DNA from: Bacillota bacterium
Lineage (GTDB): Bacteria > Bacillota > Syntrophomonadia > Syntrophomonadales > Syntrophomonadaceae
NCBI GenBank assembly: GCA_029550685.1
Contig: JAKPGY010000079.1
Coordinates: 1 to 64,000, forward strand
DNA: 64,000 bases
Reading direction: 5' to 3'
The translations under genes were made by a program, and so were the position numbers. The stretch's first letter is position 1; each line of letters opens with the position of its first letter. Under the pieces are notes generated by a model. That model was given only the letters and a program-made list of their open reading frames with translations. It was not told the origin of the DNA and did not search any database. Of this stretch, positions 35,884 through 44,844 are shown piece by piece.

Positions 35884-37077
35884 CTATTTTGCTCGCTTCT
35901 TTAATTCAGCTGTTACAAAAGCATCGGCAGCTTTAGATGCCTTTTCGGCATTGTCCACCATAAGCTCAGCTAAACGAGCCGCTTTCTTACTGTCTTCACT
36001 GATTACTTCCAATAAAACGGCTGCCCGTTCTTCGTCATCAATAAGTCTTTTGGCCATCTTATCTGGATTTTTCTCAAAAGCCTTAATCATAGCGTCAATC
36101 TTTTTCTGACGGGCTTCCGGATCACCAGCAGTTTGCTCATTAGTATCTTTCGATTGAGCCGCAGCCTTGGCCTGAGCTTGAGCTTCTTTTTCAGCTTTAA
36201 TATTCTCAGCCCGCTTCTCTACCTCATCCAGGTAGCGCCCGGCTTCTACAAAATGACGATCTATACCGACGGCTTTGCGGGACTCACCCGCTGCCAGTGC
36301 CACCAGTTCAGTTACATAGTAAACAGGTAAATCAAACTTGGTGTCAAACTCTTTTTCCACTGCTCCCTGGCGCATATCAAGGTTCATTCCGCACAGTGGA
36401 CAGGCGGTTACAATACATTCCGCACCTGTCGCCTTGGCATTGCGCAGGATTTCATATAGCATACGATTGCCCACTTCCGGGCGGGAAGTCACCAGAGAAG
36501 CTCCGCAGCACTCGGTTTTATGGGCCCAATCCAAAGTCTCAGCCCCTAAAGCTCTAACTATCCGGTCCATGGTTTGGGGGTCTTCAGAATCGTCAAATCC
36601 GGTATGTTCAACCGGCCGTACCAGAAGACATCCATAATAACAGACCGCTTTCATTCCCAGCAGCGGCTTGGTGACTTTGCTGGCAATCTGCTCAATCCCA
36701 ATCTGATTGGCTAATACATCCAATATAGAGACTGTTTCCGTAGTGCCCTGAATGTCCATTTCAATAACCTGAGCAATGGTCTCCCGCATTTCGGGATCAT
36801 GTTTAATCACATGTTCAGCGGTTCTGTGCCGGTTGTAACAGGCTGCACAAGGAGCCAGCATGGGCAAGCCCATTTGCTCAGCGATAGCCAGATTACGGGC
36901 CGGTAATGACAGGGACAGGAGTTTATTGGTGTTATGTCCGGAGGTAGCACCGCAGCAGTTCCAGTCGTCCAATTCCACAAGTTCGATTCCCAGAATCTCT
37001 GCTGTACGTGCTGTGGACATTCCATATTCCATACCGCTTCCTTCTAAAGAGCATCCAGGATAGTAAGCTAATCTCAT
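35884..37077 (-). CDS. hdrB: HdrB, CCG-domain subunit, with unusual C-terminal extension
   Basis: Disulfide-reducing subunit carrying two non-cubane clusters. First CCG set: YYPGCSL (residue 9), DWNCCG (residues 41-42), APCAAC (residues 76-79). Second set: YYGCLL (residue 151 region), HKTECCGAS and TACPLCGMN. Usual HdrB ends near residue 290; here about 110 more residues follow, rich in Ala, Lys and Glu (for example EVEKRAENIKAEKEAQAQAK) and likely a coiled coil plus a small helical domain. The extension has no recognised family. hdrC overlaps closely (3-base gap), hdrA follows. Confidence 0.92.
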   Translation of the reverse strand: MRLAYYPGCSLEGSGMEYGMSTARTAEILGIELVELDDWNCCGATSGHNTNKLLSLSLPARNLAIAEQMGLPMLAPCAACYNRHRTAEHVIKHDPEMRETIAQVIEMDIQGTTETVSILDVLANQIGIEQIASKVTKPLLGMKAVCYYGCLLVRPVEHTGFDDSEDPQTMDRIVRALGAETLDWAHKTECCGASLVTSRPEVGNRMLYEILRNAKATGAECIVTACPLCGMNLDMRQGAVEKEFDTKFDLPVYYVTELVALAAGESRKAVGIDRHFVEAGRYLDEVEKRAENIKAEKEAQAQAKAAAQSKDTNEQTAGDPEARQKKIDAMIKAFEKNPDKMAKRLIDDEERAAVLLEVISEDSKKAARLAELMVDNAEKASKAADAFVTAELKKRAK

Positions 37078-37080
37078 GTC

Positions 37081-37650
37081 TTATTCACCTCCCAGTTGCT
37101 GCACTTTGTCGAAAATCTTTTTAATATGATCCCGGTTTTTTATCTTAGTGGGAAGAACACTTATTTTACCGCGTTTCATCATAGGCAGTCCATATTGAGC
37201 GTCCTTGAACGGCTGCATGGTTTTAAGATTGTGCTGCAACAGCAATCCGGCTTCGTAGGTACGTCCGAACAGCTTGACTCCCGTCAGGAAAGCCTGATTG
37301 AAAGCCGCCACTTTTTTATCAGTAATCAGGCCCTGGCGCAGAGCTTCACGACGCAGGGTATCCATTAGAGAAGCAATATCCACCCCTCGCGGGCAGCGAG
37401 TCGAACAAGTTTCACAACTGGCACATATCCATATGCTCTCAGCTTTTAAGGCCTGTTTAACCATGCCTAATTGCAGCAGGCGAATTACCTGCCGGGGAGG
37501 ATAGTCCATTGCGAAAGCAGCCGGGCATCCTGCCGAACATTTACCACATTGATAGCAAAGGTTCACATTGGTTCCGGCTTCCGCTTCCAGCCTGCGGATC
37601 AGTTGCTGGTCTGCTTCGCAAGCGGGAATTAGTTTCACAGCTTTTTCCAC
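37081..37650 (-). CDS. hdrC: HdrC, iron-sulfur subunit
   Basis: Carries two [4Fe-4S] clusters that feed HdrB: CYQCGKCSAGCP (around residue 33) and CASCETCSTRCPRG (around residue 76). 189 residues, normal. No membrane span, so the complex is the soluble type. GTG start with an AAGGGGC site 9 bases upstream. First gene of the hdrC-B-A-flxD-C-B-A operon, whose promoter is likely at 37764-37792. Confidence 0.94.
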   Translation of the reverse strand: MEKAVKLIPACEADQQLIRRLEAEAGTNVNLCYQCGKCSAGCPAAFAMDYPPRQVIRLLQLGMVKQALKAESIWICASCETCSTRCPRGVDIASLMDTLRREALRQGLITDKKVAAFNQAFLTGVKLFGRTYEAGLLLQHNLKTMQPFKDAQYGLPMMKRGKISVLPTKIKNRDHIKKIFDKVQQLGGE

Positions 37651-38095
37651 GATACTAAGCCCCTTTCCTGAAACGGAATATATAATAAATCAGCCTAGAT
37701 TTGCACTAGACTGCCATAATCAGCCCTAGATGTACTATATTCGACAAATATTGCTCCTTACTCATAATACGCAAGTCTGTAGTATTTGACAACCAAAGTT
37801 GAACACTTGGGAAACCTTTTCCCCGAATTCTCCATAAAGAAACACTTATCAATTATCATTTCCAATACTTACCAGTTATGCCCTAATACCAAATAATTTA
37901 AGTCAAATGTTATTTCATTATAAAATAAATAGGCTACACAGTAGTGTTAAAATTTTGTTAACAATGACTCTTTTTCCCTAATTTCATATAGCACTTTTTT
38001 ATGTTGATGATCGACCTGGTTTATACTTTATAATCGATTAATATCGAAACCTGGTGGAAATATATGGTCAATTCTGGTAAGCTGAATAGGAACGA
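37651..38095. other. Divergent regulatory region between hdrC and the HD-GYP gene
   Basis: AT-rich, no gene. Contains the minus-strand promoter at 37764-37792 and, on the plus strand, TATAAT at 38029-38034 with a poorly spaced TTGATG 19 bases upstream. CAGCCTAGATTTG and CAGCCCTAGATGT at 37692 and 37721 form an imperfect direct repeat of about 13 bases between the hdr promoter and start; it may be a regulator site. No Rex-type palindrome was found. Confidence 0.5.
37764..37792 (-). promoter_or_regulatory. Sigma-A promoter of the hdr-flx operon
   Basis: Minus strand TTGTCA, 17 bases, TATTAT. Five of six and five of six matches to consensus with ideal spacing; the leader to hdrC would be about 105 bases. 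Confidence 0.6.
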
Positions 38096-39385
38096 ATGGA
38101 AGGCGGCGAAATACTTATGCTGGTTATTGCAACGGCATATGAGTTTTTGTCTCTATTCACCTTTGTGTTAGGAATAAGTATAGCAGTCTTAGCCGCATTG
38201 CGCTTATGGGCACAGGCTTCTCTCCTGAGAAATCTAGCCGAGCATTTATATATTGCTTTTCTTGCTTTGACCGTTTCTCTTTGGTCATTCCTACCGATAC
38301 TCAGTAACGACCGGGTAATACATCCCCAGTGGCAGTGGTTATTATTGCTGGCCATGGTTTTGAGCATTAGCTGGTATACCATCTATGTCTGCAATAGAAT
38401 TATACCGCTATTGGCTAAATATCGCCACGTGCTGTGGGCCGGAGTTTTGTTGCTGTTGATCCCTTTCGTGGGGTTGCTGGTCACGGCTGGGGGTGACCCT
38501 GTATGGACTCTGACCGCATCACTAGTGGTAGGGTTGATTTGGGGTGTTGATGCATTTTTAATGATAACAGCGGCTTACCGGTTAAAGGATAAATTATATA
38601 TATTGGCCGCCGGTTTCATGGTGTCTTTGGCGATCAGTTATGCAGGCGGATTATGGCTGACCAGCAGCTATTTGCACCTGATTACCTTGGGAAGCTTGCT
38701 CTGTTACGTTATTATTGTCAGCTTGGCTGCTTTGGATAATGCTTACTTGAGATCCATGCACTATATGAACCAGAAGGTTGAAGAAGTGCGCCAGGAATTG
38801 GCAGCCCAAACTGAAAATATCGAAGATGTAGTTATCTCACTGGCTCGAACCATAGATGCCAAAGACAAATATACTGAAGGTCACACCGAGAGGGTAAGTC
38901 AATATGCCGTCTTCCTGGGAGAACGCCTTGGACTCAGTGACCGCAGTCTGGAAACATTGCGTATTGGCGCGCTCATCCATGATCTTGGCAAAATCGGCAT
39001 AGACTTAAACATTTTAAATAAGCCTGGTAAATTAACTGAGGAAGAGTTTGCGCAAATCCAGCTTCATCCTGCTCTGGGCCAGCAGATCTGCTCACCTTTG
39101 AAAGCCCTACAGGAAGTGGGCGACATTATCCGCCACCATCATGAGAAACTGGATGGTTCAGGTTATCCGGATGGTTTACAGGGTGACCAGATATCTCTAA
39201 ATGCCCGCATTGTAGCGATCGCTGATATTTTTGATGCTCTGACTACTGAACGCTCCTACCGTGCTGCTTTATCGGTGGATGAAGCTCTAGATATAATGAG
39301 AGAAGAAGCTGCCCAGGGTAAACTGGACAGCTCTATATTATATGAATTTGAAGCCCTGCTCTTAGATTTGGGAGTCACCAGCTAA
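38096..39385 (+). CDS. Membrane-anchored HD-GYP domain protein
   Basis: Probable cyclic-di-GMP phosphodiesterase. About the first 220 residues hold some 7 membrane spans (7TM-like sensor), then a short coiled linker (QKVEEVRQELAAQTENIEDV) and the HD-GYP domain: HTERVSQ, HDLGKIG, HPALGQQ, HHEKLDGSGYPDGLQGDQI and the DIFDALTTERSYR signature. All catalytic histidines and aspartates are present. 429 residues from ATG 38096; ATG 38117, preceded by AAGGCGG, is an equally good start and shortens it by 7. Single gene. Confidence 0.92.
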   Translation: MEGGEILMLVIATAYEFLSLFTFVLGISIAVLAALRLWAQASLLRNLAEHLYIAFLALTVSLWSFLPILSNDRVIHPQWQWLLLLAMVLSISWYTIYVCNRIIPLLAKYRHVLWAGVLLLLIPFVGLLVTAGGDPVWTLTASLVVGLIWGVDAFLMITAAYRLKDKLYILAAGFMVSLAISYAGGLWLTSSYLHLITLGSLLCYVIIVSLAALDNAYLRSMHYMNQKVEEVRQELAAQTENIEDVVISLARTIDAKDKYTEGHTERVSQYAVFLGERLGLSDRSLETLRIGALIHDLGKIGIDLNILNKPGKLTEEEFAQIQLHPALGQQICSPLKALQEVGDIIRHHHEKLDGSGYPDGLQGDQISLNARIVAIADIFDALTTERSYRAALSVDEALDIMREEAAQGKLDSSILYEFEALLLDLGVTS

Positions 39386-39398
39386 CTCGTCGTGTCGC

Positions 39399-41327
39399 TT
39401 AACCTCTGATCAGCCGGTAAGGAAGCATCTGGGCTTCGAAGAAAGCTTGACTAAACCCGCGTGCTTGTTTGGCATCACCTATCACAAATACCTGATCCGG
39501 TAAAGACTGGGGATCCAGCTCTGGCAGAACAGGACGGTTGCCGATGGCGAACAACACATGGTCATATGCACATACTGTGGTCTCATTATTGTCTGCTGAG
39601 CGCAAGGAAACTTTTTCATTGTCAGCCGTTTCTAATTCGGTCCTTTTAAAGATTTTTACCTTTTTCTGCTTCAGTCGGGCCAGCAGTTCCAAACGAGACA
39701 TGTTTTCCATGTCGGGAGCAATTACTTTCCCTTTTTCAACTATAGTTACCTGATTCCTTTCAGACAAGAAATCGGCTGCCTCGCAACCGGTGCTGCCGCC
39801 CCCAACTATGATAATATGTTGGCCTTCCCATCCTGGGTCGTTATCCAGTATTTCCGCTGCACTATAAAAACTTTTTATTCCTGGATAATCCGGTATAACC
39901 GGTTTTGATCCAGAAGCTATCACCAATACATCAGGTTTAATCTCCGCCAACAGTTGACTGGTGACTTGGGTATTTAGCCGTACCTGGATGGAGGAAGCTT
40001 TAACTTCATTGATCAGGTACTGCCTGAGCCTGGCAATAGCATGTTTGCCAGGTGGTTTTTGGGCAACAATCATCTGACCTCCCAGGCAACTGCCAGCTTC
40101 TGCTAGGACAACGCTGCTGCCTAGCTGGGCAAAAGCAAGCGCCGCCTGCATACCAGCAGGTCCGCCACCAGCTACTAAAACAGTTTTATGGTAGGCTGAG
40201 GCAGGACGCAGCAATCTTTCCTCACGACCAGTTTGGGGGTTTACAGCACAGCGAATATGGTGTCCTTGTATTATGGAAGCAAAGCAGGTATTGCAGGTAA
40301 TGCAGGGACGTATTCTTTCAGCGCACCCCTTAAGAGCCTTGTTAGCCCAATCGGGATCAGCCAACATTCCCCGGCCAATCCAGACCAGGTCTATATAACC
40401 TTCTTCGATTAAGCGAGCGGCCATTTCCGGTTGACGAATAACGCCCCCGCCAATTACAGGAATGCTGACCCGTTGCTTTGCCTGCCTGATCATATCCATT
40501 CGCCAGCCTTCCTGGAAAGAACCAGTCTCTATCGAGGTCTGACCAGATTCATAGATACCGCAGGAGGCGTTCAATAAATCAGCCCCGTTTTGTTCAAGCA
40601 ACTGAGCAATTTCCAATCCCTCGTCCAGGCTTATCCCGCCCTTGACAAAATCGGTCAGGTTAAAACGGACCCCTAAAATCAAGCGGGAAGTATAGGTTTT
40701 TATTCCCTCCATAATTTCTCTTAACAGGCGAAAGCGGTTTTCCAAACTACCGCCATACTCATCTTCACGCAGGTTGGTATATGGAGATAAAAACTGGCTT
40801 AACAAATAACCATGGGCAGCATGCAGTTCTACCCCATCGAAGCCCGCTTGTTCAGCCATTACAGCAGCCTGAACAAAACGGTTCCGAATTGAGGCGATTT
40901 CTTCCCGGCTTAACTGACGCGGCTCAGCCCGCATAAAACGGCAGGCTTTAGGGGAAGGTGCCACCGGTTGCCGTCCTGTAACAGCCGGTGCTGTCTGCCG
41001 CCCGGCATGATGCAGCTGTATCATAGCCAGACAGTCATAAGCCTTGATGATTTCTGCCAACTCAGCCAAACCGGGCAGCAGTTCAGGACGGTCTATACAC
41101 AGCTGGGTCAGGCTGCCCTTGCCTTCCGGACTGTCTACACAAGCTATTTCTACAACTATAGCCCCGGCCCCGCCCCGGGCTCTTTCTTCATAATAGCGAA
41201 GCAAGGCGGGAGTTACTTCTCCCTGGGCAGATGCTAAACCAGTACCCATAGCGGGCATAACAATTCTATTTTTGATTGTCTTTGCTCCTATGGAAAGTGG
41301 TGTTCCTAAAATACTTGGATAGCTCAC
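39399..41327 (-). CDS. FadH/old-yellow-enzyme-type NADH:flavin oxidoreductase
   Basis: Three-part flavoenzyme like 2,4-dienoyl-CoA reductase, enoate reductase and trimethylamine dehydrogenase. N-terminal TIM barrel with FMN (RIVMPAMGTGLA, then HAAHGYLLSQFLSPYTN around residue 175), a [4Fe-4S] site CITCNTCFASIIQGHHIRC (around residue 338), then FAD and NAD Rossmann motifs GGGPAGMQAALAFAQ and GGGSTGCEAADFL. Substrate not determined: an unsaturated acyl-CoA or 2-enoate is likely. The frame runs to a TTG at 41345, but GTG at 41327 is better placed after AAGGGGG. Confidence 0.9.
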   Translation of the reverse strand: MSYPSILGTPLSIGAKTIKNRIVMPAMGTGLASAQGEVTPALLRYYEERARGGAGAIVVEIACVDSPEGKGSLTQLCIDRPELLPGLAELAEIIKAYDCLAMIQLHHAGRQTAPAVTGRQPVAPSPKACRFMRAEPRQLSREEIASIRNRFVQAAVMAEQAGFDGVELHAAHGYLLSQFLSPYTNLREDEYGGSLENRFRLLREIMEGIKTYTSRLILGVRFNLTDFVKGGISLDEGLEIAQLLEQNGADLLNASCGIYESGQTSIETGSFQEGWRMDMIRQAKQRVSIPVIGGGVIRQPEMAARLIEEGYIDLVWIGRGMLADPDWANKALKGCAERIRPCITCNTCFASIIQGHHIRCAVNPQTGREERLLRPASAYHKTVLVAGGGPAGMQAALAFAQLGSSVVLAEAGSCLGGQMIVAQKPPGKHAIARLRQYLINEVKASSIQVRLNTQVTSQLLAEIKPDVLVIASGSKPVIPDYPGIKSFYSAAEILDNDPGWEGQHIIIVGGGSTGCEAADFLSERNQVTIVEKGKVIAPDMENMSRLELLARLKQKKVKIFKRTELETADNEKVSLRSADNNETTVCAYDHVLFAIGNRPVLPELDPQSLPDQVFVIGDAKQARGFSQAFFEAQMLPYRLIRG

Positions 41328-41560
41328 AACCTTTTCCCCCTTCAATTACCAATATTTACCGGTATAAGTCCAGGCCTCCTTACTCATACTAGGATCAGAA
41401 ACCAGTGATACAACAGGTTATTAAAGACCTAAGTCCCTTCCCAGAAGGATAAATCTTAGTTTTGTCTTTCAACCGCCCAATCGGGTAATGTATCACTGGT
41501 TTCACTTCTTTTCATAGCTTATTTTTCAGCCAGTCTGCCGCGAAGGTTTTCGCTTATCTT

Positions 41561-42010
41561 TTAACGAAGATAGCGAATTCTGCTGGAGCTCAAGACTGGC
41601 TGTTTTATACGGGTTAAGACCATGAATATTAATCCATAGATCAGGGGCATAGCCAGCAAAAGATAATAATAGATCGGATATCCTGCCACTACCCACTGTA
41701 ACAGGGACAGTAACGGTACCACCGGAGTATACCAAAACATAAGCAGGAAAAAAGCATATTCTTTAATTCCCCACCAGGACCAAGGAAGCAAGCTAATTAA
41801 GGAAAAAACAATGCCAGGAGCCTGCCAGATAAGAAATACTTTAATGGCTCTGCATTTTGTTTCTCCACCCAGAGAACGAATCTGCATGGTAATAATCAGC
41901 AAATATAGAACTGCCAGAACTATGTCCAAACCAGGATAATAGGTAGCCAGCCAGACAGCCAGCCAGGCAAAGATATGGATAAAATAAAGCCGCGCTATAG
42001 TTTTCATCAA
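41561..42010 (-). CDS. Hypothetical membrane protein
   Basis: 149 residues with about four hydrophobic spans (starting YFIHIFAWLAVWLATYY, then VLAVLYLLIITM, FSLISLLPWSWWG and YYLLLAMPLIYGLIFMVL). Ends in a basic tail. No recognised family. Its start overlaps the stop of the YiiX-like gene upstream by 4 bases (ATGA-type), so they are probably translated together and act at the membrane as a pair. Function unknown. Confidence 0.7.
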   Translation of the reverse strand: MMKTIARLYFIHIFAWLAVWLATYYPGLDIVLAVLYLLIITMQIRSLGGETKCRAIKVFLIWQAPGIVFSLISLLPWSWWGIKEYAFFLLMFWYTPVVPLLSLLQWVVAGYPIYYYLLLAMPLIYGLIFMVLTRIKQPVLSSSRIRYLR

Positions 42011-42615
42011 ATACTTTTCTCCCGTATCACCTGAACCCAGGGACTGTCATAAAAATCATCCGGGGATATCCAGATATCTCCATTGCTCTCCAAGTTGATA
42101 TCCTGCTGGCGATAAGCTTCCCATACAATCTTGGTACAATTCCAGATCCGTTCCCCAGGCCGAAAAGCCACTGGGTAAAATAATTTTCCCAAATGACTCC
42201 TGGCATAATCTATAGCGGCTTGCTTTTGTGCAGGGGTTGCTTTAACCTTTAGCAAGCAAATCTCGCTGTAAGTCCAGTAGTGTTCCACCGGTTGTTGAGT
42301 AATCCCTAAGTCCACATAGCCTTCTATAACCTGTCCATCACCAATATAAATACCGGCATGGGAGAACCGGCCGTAAGCGCACTCGGGGTATCCTCCCAGT
42401 AATATATCACCTGGTTCCAGGTCTTGCAGATCGATCATATTACCGTAATTTCCCACTGCTCCATAACCAAGCCTTCCCTGCACGGCATTTAACAGATAAG
42501 TATAGGTGAGTGAGTCTCTATTGTTCAGTGTTGCCTGATTCTGAAAATATATGGAAACCAAAATCAATAAGGTCATCACTGGGAAAAACCATAATTGCCA
42601 ATCTCTTTTTCTCAT
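42007..42615 (-). CDS. YiiX/YebB-like permuted NlpC/P60 cysteine hydrolase
   Basis: Secreted or membrane-tethered protein of the permuted papain-like clan. One N-terminal membrane span (LWFFPVMTLLILVSIYF), then GDILLGG and the catalytic histidine motif SHAGIYIGDG (around residue 92), and the catalytic cysteine in WNCTKIVWEAYRQ (around residue 162). 202 residues. Such enzymes hydrolyse amide or ester bonds in the cell envelope; the substrate is not known. Ends in a 4-base overlap with the hypothetical membrane protein. Confidence 0.82.
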   Translation of the reverse strand: MRKRDWQLWFFPVMTLLILVSIYFQNQATLNNRDSLTYTYLLNAVQGRLGYGAVGNYGNMIDLQDLEPGDILLGGYPECAYGRFSHAGIYIGDGQVIEGYVDLGITQQPVEHYWTYSEICLLKVKATPAQKQAAIDYARSHLGKLFYPVAFRPGERIWNCTKIVWEAYRQQDINLESNGDIWISPDDFYDSPWVQVIREKSI

Positions 42616-42642
42616 TTGTCAAAACACCTTCCGAGATGGTCC

Positions 42643-43020
42643 TTGCTATGAAAACGGCTTCCTAATGTGTCATTGCGAGCCCCGTCAGGGGCGTGGCAAT
42701 CTCTATTTAATTTACGCTAACCACAGCTTAGCAGGAGCTTCAGGTTAGGATGCAGGAATATTAGCCAGCTCGCTCCGGGACTCCCCGCCTGCAACACACC
42801 GGCTTATTTCGGTGCGAAGCACACCGCTCGTAATTCGGCATCCATGCACTCAGTACTCGCTGCTCGAATCATCCTGTTTCTCGCTCCGCTTCGCAGCCCT
42901 CAGTTTCGCCGTGGGTGGCAACGGCTCGTCGTACGTCACTCGCCCGGCTAATACTCCTGCTTAACTCGTGCAGAGATATTTTCATTCATCGTGGCCTGTG
43001 TTACAGGTGACAATTGCTTT
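42643..43020 (-). repeat. Repeat element copy D (palindromic core 42752-42960)
   Basis: Reverse-oriented copy. Order: the R2 module (CTATGAAAACGGCTTCCTAATGTGTCATTGC), a REP-like half (GAGCCCCGTCAGGGGCGTGGCAATC), a spacer, the 209-bp core, then GTGGCCTGTGTTACAGGTGACAATTGC. Outer arms GCAGGAATATTAGCC / CGGCTAATACTCCTGC pair; the inner TGCAACACACCGGC / GCCGTGGGTGGCA arm is only partly paired in this copy. Lies in the 745-base gap between the YiiX gene and the 63-residue gene. Confidence 0.82.
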
Positions 43021-43023
43021 GAA

Positions 43024-43195
43024 AACGCTAAACAAACCCGAAGCCTTCTTATGGGTCATTGCGAGCGCGCCAGCGCGTGGCAATCTATAGTCAACTAACG
43101 ATTTGAGTTAACAGATCGCCACGTCGCTTCGCTCCTCGCGATGACACGCATAATCTTTTTCTTCATCTTTGACCTGCACTACAGGTGACAGTCGC
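43024..43195 (-). repeat. REP-like long hairpin and end module
   Basis: GTCATTGCGAGCGCGCCAGCGCGTGGCAATCT at 43055-43087 is answered by AGATCGCCACGTCGCTTCGCTCCTCGCGATGAC at 43112-43144, giving a long imperfect hairpin around a 24-base spacer with TCAACTAACGATTTGAGTTAAC. It is followed by another ACCTGCACTACAGGTGACA end module, as in copies D, E and F. It looks like a repeat copy whose palindromic core is missing. Confidence 0.7.
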
Positions 43196-43360
43196 CAGCC
43201 CTATCCTTGCTTACTGAATTAGTGTCAGTTTTTTAGACTTCTGAACGTATTGTATCATAATCAAACCTATCCTACGAAATCCAGTAATGCTAATATTTTA
43301 TGGGACCAAAAAAGCACCAACCCGGTAAAACTTTATATAATAGTAGGTGAGGTGAAATAT
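43196..43360. other. Leader of the 63-residue gene
   Basis: AT-rich; nothing conserved recognised apart from TATAAT at about 43336-43341, close to the ribosome site, with no convincing -35. An open frame from 43250 runs into the gene but lacks a ribosome site. Confidence 0.4.
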
Positions 43361-43552
43361 ATGTTGACACCGCATGTTTCCAACCTGCTACGGGATGATT
43401 TCCGCCTATTGGCCGATCACCTGGAAGGACAAAAAATTCGACAGGTTATAACTTTCACCGAACACTCAGTGGCGTTATTGCTTGAAAACAACCTGGTAGT
43501 GGTTTTCTCCAACCTGGAAGATGAGTTAGTCGTGGATTTGGAATCATTATAA
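43361..43552 (+). CDS. Small hypothetical protein, 63 residues
   Basis: Starts at an ATG preceded by GGTGAGGTG (7 bases before). Sequence begins MLTPHVSNLLRDDFRLLADH and has a beta-hairpin-like second half (RQVITFTEHSVALLLENNLVVVF), ending in acidic DELVVDLESL. No cysteines, no membrane span; no family recognised. It lies 26 bases before the deacetylase gene and is probably cotranscribed. Function unknown. Confidence 0.65.
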   Translation: MLTPHVSNLLRDDFRLLADHLEGQKIRQVITFTEHSVALLLENNLVVVFSNLEDELVVDLESL

Positions 43553-43578
43553 TAATATTCGTTTAAGGAGATGTATTT

Positions 43579-44502
43579 ATGAAAAAAACGATCTGCCTGC
43601 TTGTACTATTACTGATCGTAATGTCCAGCGGCTGTTTTAACCCCAGCCAGGCAGATTCTGAACCCCATCATAACCTGGCTACTCAAACAACACCAGAGCC
43701 TTCCCCTGATACAGAAGTGCCCTCCGAACCAGCTCCATCTGCTCCCGCAGATGTTACTTCCGATGTCACTCCCGTTGTTAATCCCGGTGACTCGCCTGCC
43801 AGTCAGACAGATACAATACCTGCGGTTTCTAAATCCTGGTATTTTAAACCCAACCAAAATCATGAAACCCCGCAAGTTAACAACGAGATTCAACCACTGG
43901 CCCTGGAAGGTACGGTCTATTATGCCTTGCCACAAAACGCCCCCCAGATCTACTTAACCTTTGATGAAGGATATGAACAGGGTTATACCGGTCAGATTCT
44001 TGATATTCTTAAAGAGCATAATGTTCCGGCAGTTTTCTTTATCACCGGGCATTATCTCAAAAGCCAGCCCGATCTGATTAAACGCATGGTGGCTGAAGGA
44101 CACCAGGTGGCCAATCATACCTATAATCATCCGGACTTATCCAAGGTATCAAAAGAACGCTTTGATAAGGAGCTTGATCAATTGGAACAGGAATTTGAAC
44201 AATTAACCGGTTCCACTATGGCACCTTTTTTGCGTCCGCCTATGGGTAATTACTCCCTTACCACCCTGCAGTGGGCCAAGGAGCGTAATTATAAGACCGT
44301 ATTCTGGAGCATGGCCTTTCACGACTGGGACCCTAATGATCAACCCGGGGCTGACTTCTCTCATCGTTATGTGACTGAGCATATACACCCCGGTGCTATT
44401 ATCCTGCTGCATGCGGTGTCAGAAAGCAACACCCAAGCCCTGCCCCGCATAATCGAAGACCTGCGCGCTGCCGGCTATGTGTTCGCACCGCTGCCGGAAT
44501 AA
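43579..44502 (+). CDS. PdaA-like polysaccharide deacetylase lipoprotein
   Basis: Deacetylase of the carbohydrate esterase 4 family, exported as a lipoprotein (lipobox VMSSGC, cysteine at residue 19). A Pro/Thr/Ser-rich linker runs to about residue 110. The NodB domain starts with IYLTFDEGYEQGYT, which matches the TFDxGYE motif of the spore-cortex enzyme PdaA better than the TFDDGP of chitin deacetylases. Metal-binding HTYNHPDL at about residue 177, then RPPMGNYS and the C-terminal ILLHAVS. Likely substrate: muramic acid in peptidoglycan during sporulation. 307 residues; AAGGAGAT precedes the ATG. Confidence 0.9.
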   Translation: MKKTICLLVLLLIVMSSGCFNPSQADSEPHHNLATQTTPEPSPDTEVPSEPAPSAPADVTSDVTPVVNPGDSPASQTDTIPAVSKSWYFKPNQNHETPQVNNEIQPLALEGTVYYALPQNAPQIYLTFDEGYEQGYTGQILDILKEHNVPAVFFITGHYLKSQPDLIKRMVAEGHQVANHTYNHPDLSKVSKERFDKELDQLEQEFEQLTGSTMAPFLRPPMGNYSLTTLQWAKERNYKTVFWSMAFHDWDPNDQPGADFSHRYVTEHIHPGAIILLHAVSESNTQALPRIIEDLRAAGYVFAPLPE

Positions 44503-44554
44503 ATTATCTTGGTGCAAATATCCTTCGCTGAGTCATCGTCCTAAGCAGAGTGAA

Positions 44555-44573
44555 GGGCTGGGGACACCAGCCC
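44555..44573 (+). terminator. Hairpin after the deacetylase gene
   Basis: GGGCTGG / CCAGCCC around GGACA, 53 bases after the stop. What follows is CCTCCTCATT, so the U-tract is weak; terminator function is likely but not certain. Confidence 0.5.
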
Positions 44574-44599
44574 CTCCTCATTAACTGTACGTGAGTTCC

Positions 44600-44805
44600 T
44601 TCATGCGTCTTTCCGAGGAGCCTCGTCAGGGGCGTGGCAATCCTTATATAGCTCTAGGCTAACCACGGTTTGGCAGGGTGTTAGCCGGGATTTAGGAGTA
44701 TCAGCCGGTAGTACATCACTCGCCCGTCTAATACTCCTGCATGGGCCGTGCAGCCATGTTTTTCACGTGACCTGTACCACAGGTGACAATTGCGGTGTCA
44801 TGGCG
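44600..44805 (-). repeat. Repeat element copy E (core mostly deleted)
   Basis: Reverse-oriented: REP-like half (GAGCCTCGTCAGGGGCGTGGCAATCC), then CTAACCACGGTTTGGCAGGGTGTTAGCCGG, only the outer part of the core (GTACATCACTCGCCCGTCTAATACTCCTGC), then GGCCGTGCAGCCATGTTTTTCACGTGACCTGTACCACAGGTGACAATTGC in pieces. The palindrome middle is lost. Its end lies immediately upstream of the four-gene operon and seems to provide the -35 box of that operon's promoter. Confidence 0.75.
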
Positions 44806-44818
44806 ATTAAGCTACAAT
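44790..44818 (+). promoter_or_regulatory. Candidate promoter of the four-gene operon, overlapping a repeat end
   Basis: TTGCGG, 17 bases, TACAAT. The -10 is 5 of 6, the -35 only 3-4 of 6. The -35 lies in the conserved ACAGGTGACAATTGC end of repeat copy E. Confidence 0.4.
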
Positions 44819-44844
44819 TATTTAAACTAGGTGGGGCTTGGGCT

